NCBI RefSeq assembly: GCF_024713945.1
Contig: NC_134679.1
Location: 2,547,001-2,611,000, forward strand
Length of the DNA stretch: 64,000 bases
Reading direction: 5' to 3'
DNA from: Dermatophagoides farinae
Lineage: Eukaryota; Arthropoda; Arachnida; Sarcoptiformes; Pyroglyphidae
Positions 25,245 to 35,532 of the stretch are shown here, piece by piece. Each line of letters begins with the position of its first letter. The first letter of the stretch is position 1. A program made the position numbers and the translations under genes. The notes beneath the pieces were generated by a model, which was not told where the DNA came from, ran no database searches, and was given only the letters and a program-made list of their open reading frames with translations.

Positions 25245-28200
25245 ATGAAAAATTTCCATGTCATCATCATCATCAACATCAACATTATTATCAACAATAG
25301 CTTCCCATTTATCCTCCTACTCTTCATCTTCATCATCATCATCATCATCATGTTTTTTTATTCTTCATCCAGTGAACGAAGAATATCAAAGAATATCGTA
25401 ACGACAAATATACAAACAAAAAACTATTTTCAAACAAATCCATTGTCATCGAGTAAACTTTATCATTGTCATCATTCACATCGAAGTTATTATTTTCATT
25501 GTTGTTGTTGTTTGTCAAAAGTTTCCACAAGTAATTTGTTCAAGTCCAAACTTCAACATGAACAAATACGACATTATTCGTATTATAATTTGCTGTTACA
25601 TCATGCATGGCATTCATGTTTATGGTTAATTTGTTTAATAGAATTTGCAAATATTTTTACCACTACTTTGGCCAACGATAATGTTCAACACCATTTTCAA
25701 CATAGACCACCCATTTTGATTGACTCAAATCCACTATTTCCATTGTATTTGGAACCAAATAGAGCCAGACATTTGTTCAGTCATGATGATGACCATTTTC
25801 ATCATCACCATCATCATCATTATCATCCAAGTAAAATTCGTCAATTTCCGATAGCCATAATGCGAAATTCATTACCTAATAATTCCAATTCAAAACGTCG
25901 ATATGACCAACAACACTATCACACCCGTCATCGATACCATAATCATCGTGGTAAATGTTATATTAAAAAATTTCAAATTTTATTTCACACATTTGAATAT
26001 CAATTCTAGTAATTTTGTGAAATTTCATTTCATTATAGCTATAGCCTACAAACAAGCACATACACACACACACACACACTCATATGTATGGTTCAAAATT
26101 TCCACCATTTTTTCAACACCCTAATGATAATCCATTACTGGTTTAGGGAGGATAGGAAGTCTGAAATGTTTGATTTCTTACTGGTTTAAGACGGTACAAA
26201 TACAAACATGAATTTTTTTTTGCACTCACTCAGTTTTTTTTCATTAGACAACATTGAAAACGATCATCAGAGAGTAAAAGTGAAAAAGAGAAAATTCGTG
26301 AAGATCTAAATTGATAAATGTTTGTTTATTTTCTAAATTCAAGTTTTTTTCCGTTTTCTTTTTCTTTTGAACCAAATTCGTAGAATAAATGTCAATTTGA
26401 AAGTACTGTTTATTCTAGTCGATAAATATTCAATTTACAATTCTTTAATTAAAAAATTTGTTTATATATTTGAAATTTAGTTTTTTTTCTAATTATCTGA
26501 ACTATGTTTTAATTTACATTACTGATATCGGCCGTCAACCAGACCAAGAAATAGACACCTGACTTGTATTCTGTTTTTTGTTGATGACAATCTTTTTCTT
26601 GTATATTCTATGAGGATAATTAATATGAAGACGTTCTTTTTTTCTTCTAAATTGTTAAAAATAGAAAATGCTCAATCTTCCTGTTAGAGTAAACGATAGA
26701 CGATAGACGATGTCTCATGTTTGAACTATGTCTTCTAACATCTTTGATTGAACCCTAATCATTTTAGATTGAACATGCTTATAAAAACGCATACACCAAT
26801 TGTAATTAGACGCAGATGTACATAGTGACACATACACTCTGACAATCGTTACACACACTTTCTTGGCTACATACATTTTGTTATTATGATCTTCACATCA
26901 TTTCTTTGTATTAATTTCTTTCATCCATATCCATATTTTTCTTTGCTTGTTTCAATAAACTAAATTCTCAAACAGGTTATGGGTCCACATGCTTAACGCT
27001 GTGATATATCCAGATTTATTTTTTTTTTATCCTTGTGATATCAATTTTTTGAATTTCATCAATTTTTAAAATCTGCGATATATGAAAAATGGATTTGTGC
27101 TTAAGAAAGAAAGCCAAACGTTTTGCTCAATCATCATCATCCCGCATCACCAATACTTCATCAATGAAGAATCAATCTAATGGTACATCGATGGTGTTTG
27201 CGAAGAAGACAAAAGTCTTAAGCCCGAAAAGGCGTTTTCAACATGTTCGTCAAATCGTAAATCGATTCGTAAATTGCAAAAGCGGCATGAACGACGAACA
27301 ACAACGGTACGATGATGAAAAGAAACTAAAAGACCGAAAAGTTTCCCTGATTGCAGCAGTGTCAACGATTGAGTCAGCTGATCTGTCAATACCACCAACG
27401 CCAAAATTTTATGCTGGATATGGTACAAGTAATCACATGGTGAACGACCAAAATCTATTGATTAATCAGCGTCGTACTGAACAATCAATTCAATCAATGA
27501 ATGGATCTGTTCGAAATACCATCATCGGCGATCTTCCTTGTGAAGTTTTCAATGGCAAACAGTGGATCAAAAGTGTAATTAGCGATGTATTGTTCATCCC
27601 AGATCAACCATTTAATGTCATTTCAATCGGTCAACTTTGCCGCGAGAAGGGTTTTAATGGCGAAACTGACAGTGAAGGCATGATCCTTTACCGCCATAAT
27701 CAACCAATAATGATAGCCGAATGGAGCAATCAATATGTCAACATGTTTGAGCTTCGTTTACGTGTCGAGCAAAATACAGCGCCACAAACTATTGCTTCTA
27801 ATCAAAACGAATACGTTTCAAAACAAATGTGTGCTGCTGAATCATCACCAGATACCATCACCTCAACTATTGAATCAGAGGTTGATGAAGTTGGCCGCAA
27901 TATCGTCGATGAATCTATTATTTCTTGTTTACCTGGTATTTCCAGAAGGGTTGCTGATGATCAACAGCTTCCAAACCGACATATTGGCATCTATGAATCA
28001 AATTTTAACGGTGATACGACACAATTTCCATCCGAAAAGATGATGAACATCGGCGTAAACAACAAAATTCCCTTCTTTGGTTTTAAACGAATCGTGAACG
28101 AACATTATGTTCTTACCGGCAACAATGATATTTTATCCTGGACATGTGTTTCCAGAGAAGCCGAGATTTTATTGAAAAATATTGGATCATTTCCTATTGA

Positions 28201-31200
28201 TGTTTTTAAATCATCGTTTTCAAATCGTGGTATTTTTAATGAAATCGGCCATATTATCGATCCGCCACGTAATTTTTATGATTTCAATTATCATTATATC
28301 AACATGCAGCATATTGCTCATAGTGTTTTGGCCTACCATCAGTCTGGTTCGAAACGAACTGAATCTGATGATGTTTATCGAATCAACGATTTGCCTCAAT
28401 TGATTAAATCGGATGAAATTTTGTACAATTGTCAGATGAAGATGTACCGTATTGGCTATGATATTCCCGATCTCAAATATAAATTTTCTCGTATTGTTAC
28501 CAAAATTGAATCGGATGACAATTTTCTTTTGAATTATCAGCCTATTTTCAAATGTTTAATTCCTGACAAATATCCCGATTTGAATCGTTTATCAATTTTT
28601 AACAAAAGTGAATCGAATTTTCATTTCGTCAATCATCAGATGTTTTCCCATTCTTTTCCTGATGAATTTTCTGTATTTAATTATTCACTTTGGCATCATC
28701 TGATTCGAAGCTCTTTTATTGGGCACATTATTTATGAATATCATCTTGGCCAACACTCAATCTTTTCTGGCTTTATTGTCATCATATTTTATACCCCCAA
28801 AATACCTCAAAATTTGATTTTCATTTCTTATTTCTGCCGATTATCTGGCCAAACGATAAATGGTACGGGGATGACGCTGCATCGACACAATAAGCCGAAT
28901 TATTTACTGACTGATCACGTTGTTAAATCTATGAAAATTTTTATCGATCATGTCACTGCTGATTTTATTGATATTGGTTCACGTGCTCTTTATTGTTTGA
29001 GCAAACGTTTTAATTTACACCAACAGGAACCATATCGTAAGTTTTTACCTGAAACAATTTCTTGTCTCGTTACAGACGACGTCAATGGACGATCATTTTA
29101 TGGAAATTCATTTCTGGTCGCAATTTTTGATTATTCTGTTTTTATGGAAAATTCACCTATTTTATCGTATGATTTTGAACGTATCGTAAATGCCTCCATA
29201 GTCGATGACTATGATGTTTCATCTATCCGGACAGACCATCGATCTGTGATATTTGCCAAGGATGCTGTTTTGTGTCTGGCACGGCATGGCATAAAATCTG
29301 GTTTTATTTCTTCTGAATTGCCATTGCAACATGGTCTCATGGATTTATGGATACGGAAAATTGCGAACCAACCAATATTGTTATTATCGTCAAAATTGTT
29401 TGCTCTTCATGGTATAAAAATCAACAATCATATGATCATTTCAAATTATTATTTTTCTATCGAGCAAAATTTTGGACGACGAATTTATTTAACATATTTC
29501 CATATTTTCACATTTATTGAATATTCCACGAACAATCGTGATGAAAACATTGTTAAATCAGTGAAAATCAAGTTTCTAATGATCGGATATTTTATCGAAA
29601 ATTTTTCATGTTATCGTTATTATCGACGCATTGAGCTATCCGATCCTATCACTATTTATGAAAAAGTCTCATGGAAGTCGTCACATCAATCGTATTTAAA
29701 GAAATTTACCGATTTTACAGCTATCAATGCTCTTCATCGTTTTAAGGTAAATATTCCCGAAATCAATGTCGATAATGGTGGAAGAAACAACGTAAAGATT
29801 ATCACCATCGATTCCGGTGGAAGCGTTTTGAATTTTCTCGACATCAATTCTGGTGGAAGCAGCATATCTTTAATTTTCGAAAAGTTTTCTGGTACTGGCA
29901 ATTTGATCATTGCTCAAATTATTTATGAACAGTCTTATAGACGTTTACCAGTAGCTGCTAAGTCCTTCCGTAGACAAAACGACATATTTTTAGCATCATT
30001 TGAAAGAAGTCTACGAACCACCGATCATTTATTGTCAAATTATTCACCATTACTATTCGACATAGCTGGTAAAATCGCAAAACCAAGATTGGTTGACCCA
30101 CCACCAAATGAAATTATTGTATCACGTAAACGGGTTGACTTGAAGATTCGATTGTATCGAACCATACGATTTGATGATTTGATCATATCTCAAATTTTTA
30201 AATTAATCATCGTTTTTATCGTCTTTAATTATTTCGTGAAATATTTATTTGATCCTTTAGACGAAACCTTTTATTGGTTGAATTTAACCCACGAAGTAGA
30301 TTTACGTTTGTATTTAGCTTCATTTGATCATATTGAATCTGTCCTACAAACTTTGAACAAACCGAAATGGTACAATTTTATCTCTTATTTGGACGAATTG
30401 ATCAATTTCTACAAATCTACTTCGATTGGACGAAACCGATTACAAAATAACTTGGATTTTGAAAATATCCGTATTAAGTTATATTTATTGTTCATCAAGC
30501 GATTGATATTCGCACGCATCGTTTTACTCGCTCATTTTCTGCTCAACACATTGGTCAATATCAAAACGGTAAAACGATTATATCGATATTTTGATTGGAT
30601 TTCAATTGAACTTCTGGATTTATTATCGATGGATTACTTGGTATCATTGAAGCCCATTTCCATGGCATTTAAATTATTGGTCCTTTCATTTGTGGACATA
30701 TTCCTTCATCATATCCATCGTTACAACATTCAATTTGTTTTTGATCACATCTTTATTTCCAGAAGCTGCATGACCATTCGTCAATCGGGTGGAAGTGTTA
30801 GAGTAAACGATAGACGATAGACGATGTCTCATGTTTGAACTATGTCTTCTAACATCTTTGATTGAACCCTAATCATTTTAGATTGAACATGCTTATAAAA
30901 ACGCATACACCAATTGTAATTAGACGCAGATGTACATAGTGACACATACACTCTGACAATCGTTACACACACTTTCTTGGCTACATACATTTTGTTATTA
31001 TGATCTTCACATCATTTCTTTGTATTAATTTCTTTCATCCATATCCATATTTTTCTTTGCTTGTTTCAATAAACTAAATTCTCAAACACTTCCAACAAAA
31101 AAGAAAAAAGAAAAATTGTTTTTTCCTAACTAACACAGCAAAAAAACCTTTCATTTTCCAGCTTATTTTTGACCGATAAAATATAACCTTAGAAGAGCCA

Positions 31201-34200
31201 ATTTTTTTTCGTCATTGCATTAATTTATTTATTTTTTTTTTATCATTTGTCTGTACAATATAGAAAATTCTCGAATAATCAATAGTACTGGTAATGGAAA
31301 CGTTGGTTATGGTATACCGGTTTTGACTAAAACCATTGGAGAAATGATGATTATGCAACAAAATAGACCTCTTAGAAGTGATAATAAACAATGGAATAAT
31401 GATGAAAATATACCGATAATGTATCAAGATCGTGATCATTTAATTCATAATAATATGAATAACAATGAAAACAATCATACAATTTCCATTATTGATAATT
31501 ATAATAATGAAAAGAATGGAAAATATTCGATAATAAAAATGAAAAAACCATTGAATATAAATAACGAAGCTGATGATAATATTCAAATCATGCAAAAAAC
31601 ACAATCTGTGATTCAAAAAATCATACCAACAATGTTGAAAGATAAGAAATTTGTAACAAAAACTATGAAGAAGAATGAAAAGAATTTCGTCAACAACAAA
31701 ATTAATCTGAATAGCTCGAATGATGATGATGATGATGGTGATGATGGCGATGATGATGATGACAATAGAAGTATTAATAATGAAAATTTCTTAAATAGAA
31801 TTCCGAATAAACTCAATCATTCAAGTAATGACATTAAGATTCTCGATCCTATAATATCGAGTGGAAATAATAATCACAGTAACAATGAACAAATTGATTT
31901 TGATGAATATCGATTGAAAAAATGGCCAATTTTTATGGTTGAAAAACCACGGAAAAAATTTCCAATTAAAACTGATTCGATGATTAATCGTTTCGATATA
32001 GATCAAATGTCAAATACTGATTATTTTAATAGCAATGAAAACAACAAAGATCAAATAATAATTCCATTTGGAACATCATATCATCACGGAAATGATGATA
32101 ATGATAAAGTTGAACAAAAACAATCTAAAGATTGTCTTGTGAATCAAACATTATCAAATCAAATACTACAAAAATCAGAAAATTCAAATCATGATGATGA
32201 ATATGGTTCAGATTCTATGCATGAACATCATCATCATAATGGTGGCAATGATAATAATGATGGAAATGGTAATAAAATTGAAACTTTTTTAAATTTAAAA
32301 AACATTTCTACAAATCATTGGAGACCAATAGTTCAAATATCACGGCCATATTCATTGTATGAACATAATCAAAATGAAAGTCGTCAACATTCGCATCAAC
32401 AATATCATGATAATCATTATATAAATGATAACGATCAATTGGATGAAAATTACAACCAGTTTGTTCATAACAATAGTAATGATGATGATGATGTTGACAA
32501 TAATAATAACAATAACAATATCGTTTATGATGGAAACAATCTATCACTATCGAATTTCAATAACAATAATGACAATTTTGATGACAATGTTGATCATTTC
32601 AATAATATTGGAAATAAAAAGCCGACCAAAGAAATAATGGAAGAACAATATGGCCATCATCATCATCATCATCAAATGAACAAGAACAATAATGATGATG
32701 ATGATGATGATGAAAAAAATGATAGCCGACAACAAGAACAAAAAAAAGGACAAGCTATTGATGGAAGTGGTGGAAATATTGATGATTATGATGATGGTGG
32801 TGGTGATGATGATGATGATGATAAAATTTCATCAACTAGATCAAAACAACGACAAAAAAATGACATGAATTCAATCGAACAACAACAACAACAACAAGAA
32901 CATGGAATAAAAAATGAAACTTTGTCGATCAAAGTAAGTAAATGCATTGTATATAATATATGAGACCAATTTCAATCTTAGTTGACATTACAAATATGAA
33001 CTAGTTCAATCTAATTCTGTTGTTGTTATTCCGTTTTTTTTTTTTTTTTTTTTGCTATTATGCTTAGAATTTATGCCATTTTTTTATGTGAAAGCAAATG
33101 ATGAGAGAAAAAAATCGAAATTGAAATGATCGATGACTTTTTTTTATATAATTCAAATTTATAAAATGAATCAATAGATAGAGAGAAAAAACGTCATGCT
33201 CGAATAAATTGCATAATCCATATTCACATCGATGATGATGATGATCGATTTATACATACAGACAGATACAAATTACAAACCAACAGAAACATAACAAAAC
33301 AGTAAGAGGTTTATAGTTAAAAGAATTGAAATTGAGATTTTTAAAAGATAACAAAATGAAGTTCAGCAGCAGCAGAATAATCAACAAAAATGAACACTAG
33401 GTAAAGAATTTTTTTTTGTTCAATATACAAATCTTGTTCTGTACACAGGAATCGGTGAGAAATTGGCCGAATTAATTATGCAGAGAGGCACAAACAACCA
33501 ATTAGCAGACTTTAGAAACCGTTGAGTGAAAAAAATATTTTCAAAATTGTTTTGTTGATACCATCTACCAATTAAAGCGTAAGAATGTTATTACAACAAT
33601 AATCAACAGCTAATCATTAAATGAAAATCTTCTTGTAAAACTACTTATAGGATTAATTTTTTTTCACACAAAAATTTTTCATTTTTCTTATATATGTTTT
33701 CTATTATGGAAAGTTGTTTGTTACTACTGCTTCTGGTGTTTTTTTTTCCTAACATCTTTTTTTTCAGTTCATATACTCATTATTTCTTTTCTGTGATTTC
33801 ATGGCAATTGTTTCCACATTACGACGAATTTCTAAATCTAAATTGTTAGTATATCATTGCCTAGGACATAATACAATTAATTTATTTACTCATTTTTAAT
33901 TCTAATACTAATTATTTTTGCTTGTTGTTTTTCTTTTAGAACAATAGGCTCATTTCATATATTGTCAATTATTTATAAGAATCGCATTTACGGTCTATAT
34001 GGGATTTTTTTTTTACTGTTTTCCAGTTTCCAGTTTAAACTGTATATATATGACAATGAATGATTCTTGATTTTTTTTTTGTATGAGTTTTTCTTTTGGG
34101 AATCTTGTTTTTCTCGGTTTTTGATTGCTTTCTTTGTTTCAAAAGCAATCACAATTCTACAATTCTAGAATTCAGTCCATTTTGTAGACTAGACAGTTGG

Positions 34201-35532
34201 GAATTTTTTTTCAATATAATAATGAAGATTTTTTCAAAATGAAACATACATTAATTTCCAGTCTAATTTCATATCTTGTTTTTTTTTTTTGTTTTATTTT
34301 GTTAACTACAAAGATTTTCATATTAGAAAAAAAACTCTAAGACTTGCACTTAGATTTTCAAATTTTAAGACGAATCCCATCTGAAATGTTTTTCCATTCT
34401 GGAAATAAAATCAAAGAATTGGCTAAAAAAATAAATTCATCAAAATTATTGCCATTATGTGGAAGAATTGAAAGATTTTTTTTTTTTGATTTTTTTCTAT
34501 TGCCTGGTTGACGATGATTTTTATTCATTTCGTTTCACTTTTTGTTTTATATTTTCAACTAACTGCAGTAAAGAATTCCCCATTTCATCATTCATTAAAA
34601 TTGTTTGTTCACTACATTTCATTCGGAAAAAAACGTCAAAGATAATGACGAAAACAAGAAAAAAAAATTGACTACATCATCAGAATCTGAGTACGAATAT
34701 TAGGGCTTGTTCTTCTCTCACTCTACCATAATAATCTTCTGTTAGCAGGTGAAAATTAATTTGGCAATGTTTGTCATGTTTGAACTTTTTTTTCAGTCTA
34801 TCTATTTTCATGTATACGTCTTTTTCATTTGATATTTTTTATATTGTGAAAGTTTGACTATTCAATAATTCGGTTTCGTTTGTACAAAGTGTTTTATTCA
34901 TGAAAATGGTGTGAAAAAATTGAAAGAAAAAAAATAACGATTGAAATTGAATTGAATGGAACAAATAACAACAACAAACAGAATCGTGTTCAGATCAATA
35001 ATTATTACAATTAGTGCATTCGTTCAGAATTTTTTTTTCTTAGTTTTTTTTTCATTTAAAATTTTTTTTATCTTTTTTTTGTTCGTTATTTCCGGTATTA
35101 TTTGATAAAAATTCAGAAAAAAAATATTTAAAAATAAATAGAAAATTGTAAATATTCTCATATTCACGATAATAAGAAAAAAAAGTAAATTCTAGTAATC
35201 TAATTTTTTTTCATTTTCATTTTTTATTTTTTCATTTGTTTTATCTATTCAATTTTTCATTTTGGTTATAACAATATTTGCACATATTGTTCTGAAAAAA
35301 AATTAATATTTGCTCTGATCATTATCAACAAATGAAATAATAATAATAAAAAATTACACACTAGGGTTATTCAACCAGAGATCGTGGATTCGGATTCATC
35401 AAAGCATGGGCATGGGATCGTGGAACAAACATCATTTCCGAAGAACGACGTTTAAATGAAAATGTTCATCGAAAAAAATATGATGAAAAAAAATTCAATA
35501 AAAACAACAACAACAAGCAGCAGCAACACTGA
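25245..35532 (+). CDS. Asn/Asp/His-rich protein, probably secreted; unknown function
   Basis: Read as three exons: 25245-25950 (phase 1), 31264-32933 (phase 0), and 35365-35532, ending at TGA; about 847 residues. Exon 1 has an Ile-rich hydrophobic N-terminus and a second hydrophobic segment (CLWLICLIEFANIFTTTLA) that may be the real signal peptide, followed by PPILIDSNPLFPLYL and His runs. Exon 2 is dominated by Asn, Asp, Gln and His runs from GAT/AAT/CAT repeats. Between them lie more ordinary islands such as GYGIPVLTKTIGEMM, KKWPIFMVEKPRKKFP and HWRPIVQISRPYSLYEHNQ, which may be the constrained parts. Exon 3 begins GYSTRDRGFGFIKAWAWD and ends in Lys/Asn/Gln. Intron 1 (5.3 kb) hosts the LTR retrotransposon. 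The exon chain rests on matching phase and good GT/AG sites only. An alternative 3' exon at 33449 is possible. I recognise no family. Confidence 0.5.
26682..26974 (+). repeat. 5' long terminal repeat
   Basis: 293 bp, TGTTAG...AAACA. It contains a TATAAAA promoter motif at about 26780 and an AATAAA polyadenylation signal at 26954, only about 15 bases before the LTR end, so the U5 part must be very short. Confidence 0.92.
26975..27003 (+). other. Primer binding site, complementary to the internal part of initiator tRNA-Met
   Basis: The bases directly after the LTR, GGTTATGGGTCCACATGCTT and the next few, pair with the anticodon arm and D-side of eukaryotic initiator tRNA-Met (complement GGTTATGGGCCCAGCACGCTT), with one substitution and small gaps. 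Priming from a half-tRNA-iMet is the known habit of insect copia elements, which places this element in the Ty1/copia group. Confidence 0.75.
27089..30820 (+). CDS. Retrotransposon ORF: copia-like protease-region remnant fused to a large orphan protein
   Basis: 1243 codons without a stop, ending 25 bases inside the 3' LTR. Residues about 1-90 are basic and may be a gag tail; no CCHC knuckle was found. Residues about 110-220 align by pattern with the copia protease and post-protease segment: GTSNHM in place of DSGASxHM, then ISDVLFIPDQPFNVISIGQL, like the family's L-x-x-V-L-Y-V-P-x-L-x-x-N-L-I-S-V. The catalytic Asp is Gly/Tyr. The remaining ~1000 residues match no copia pol domain that I can see: no HHCC zinc finger, no DDE pattern, no YVDD, no RNase H end. 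Internal features: a second copy of the GMxLxRHNxP segment at about residue 590, three F-x-R-I-V segments, a triple Gly-Gly-Ser/Arg segment with one DSGGS at residue 908, and several hydrophobic stretches (near 1040, 1150 and 1205). An alternative ATG at 27082 opens an overlapping 32-codon frame. Function unknown. Confidence 0.75.
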   Translation: MDLCLRKKAKRFAQSSSSRITNTSSMKNQSNGTSMVFAKKTKVLSPKRRFQHVRQIVNRFVNCKSGMNDEQQRYDDEKKLKDRKVSLIAAVSTIESADLSIPPTPKFYAGYGTSNHMVNDQNLLINQRRTEQSIQSMNGSVRNTIIGDLPCEVFNGKQWIKSVISDVLFIPDQPFNVISIGQLCREKGFNGETDSEGMILYRHNQPIMIAEWSNQYVNMFELRLRVEQNTAPQTIASNQNEYVSKQMCAAESSPDTITSTIESEVDEVGRNIVDESIISCLPGISRRVADDQQLPNRHIGIYESNFNGDTTQFPSEKMMNIGVNNKIPFFGFKRIVNEHYVLTGNNDILSWTCVSREAEILLKNIGSFPIDVFKSSFSNRGIFNEIGHIIDPPRNFYDFNYHYINMQHIAHSVLAYHQSGSKRTESDDVYRINDLPQLIKSDEILYNCQMKMYRIGYDIPDLKYKFSRIVTKIESDDNFLLNYQPIFKCLIPDKYPDLNRLSIFNKSESNFHFVNHQMFSHSFPDEFSVFNYSLWHHLIRSSFIGHIIYEYHLGQHSIFSGFIVIIFYTPKIPQNLIFISYFCRLSGQTINGTGMTLHRHNKPNYLLTDHVVKSMKIFIDHVTADFIDIGSRALYCLSKRFNLHQQEPYRKFLPETISCLVTDDVNGRSFYGNSFLVAIFDYSVFMENSPILSYDFERIVNASIVDDYDVSSIRTDHRSVIFAKDAVLCLARHGIKSGFISSELPLQHGLMDLWIRKIANQPILLLSSKLFALHGIKINNHMIISNYYFSIEQNFGRRIYLTYFHIFTFIEYSTNNRDENIVKSVKIKFLMIGYFIENFSCYRYYRRIELSDPITIYEKVSWKSSHQSYLKKFTDFTAINALHRFKVNIPEINVDNGGRNNVKIITIDSGGSVLNFLDINSGGSSISLIFEKFSGTGNLIIAQIIYEQSYRRLPVAAKSFRRQNDIFLASFERSLRTTDHLLSNYSPLLFDIAGKIAKPRLVDPPPNEIIVSRKRVDLKIRLYRTIRFDDLIISQIFKLIIVFIVFNYFVKYLFDPLDETFYWLNLTHEVDLRLYLASFDHIESVLQTLNKPKWYNFISYLDELINFYKSTSIGRNRLQNNLDFENIRIKLYLLFIKRLIFARIVLLAHFLLNTLVNIKTVKRLYRYFDWISIELLDLLSMDYLVSLKPISMAFKLLVLSFVDIFLHHIHRYNIQFVFDHIFISRSCMTIRQSGGSVRVNDRR
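30788..30795 (+). other. Polypurine tract-like motif before the 3' LTR
   Basis: GGTGGAAG (preceded by G) abuts the first base of the right LTR, the place where plus-strand DNA synthesis is primed. It also codes for Gly-Gly-Ser in the long frame. Confidence 0.55.
30796..31088 (+). repeat. 3' long terminal repeat
   Basis: 293 bp, read base by base as the same as the 5' LTR. It contains the stop codon of the long frame (30818-30820), and its AATAAA near 31068 probably ends the element transcript. Confidence 0.92.
32934..35364 (+). other. Second intron of the Asn/Asp/His-rich gene, with one possible alternative exon
   Basis: Starts at a strong donor (AAA|GTAAGT) and ends at CACTAG|GG. Mostly A/T homopolymers and short repeats. 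Bases 33449-33525 form a possible alternative terminal exon, treated under findings. Confidence 0.45.

Larger units (their letters stand above)
26682..31088 (+). mobile_element. Full-length LTR retrotransposon, Ty1/copia-like, apparently non-autonomous
   Basis: Two direct 293-bp LTRs (26682-26974 and 30796-31088) begin TGTTAG and end AAACA, and I see no difference between them. The pentamer CTTCC occurs at 26677-26681 and again at 31089-31093 as a target duplication. A primer site follows the left LTR directly and a purine tract precedes the right LTR. The 3.8-kb interior holds one frame of 1243 codons. Copia-like features are the 5-bp duplication, the internal initiator tRNA-Met primer match, and a protease-region remnant. 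Integrase zinc finger, RT YxDD-type motif and RNase H were not found, so replication must depend on another element. Identical LTRs imply a recent insertion. Confidence 0.9.
25951..31263 (+). other. First intron of the Asn/Asp/His-rich gene, hosting an LTR retrotransposon
   Basis: Bounded by G|GTAAAT and TACAATATAG|A. Of 5.3 kb, 4.4 kb is the retrotransposon in the same orientation. The flanking 0.73 kb on the left and 0.17 kb on the right are ordinary AT-rich sequence, including a CA tract near 26062. Confidence 0.55.

Noticed and set aside
33449-33525. Idea that this exon encodes a CRF-like diuretic hormone (DH44)
   Set aside because: Only a loose LSI plus amphipathic helix resemblance; the family's core residues and an amidation/dibasic site are missing.
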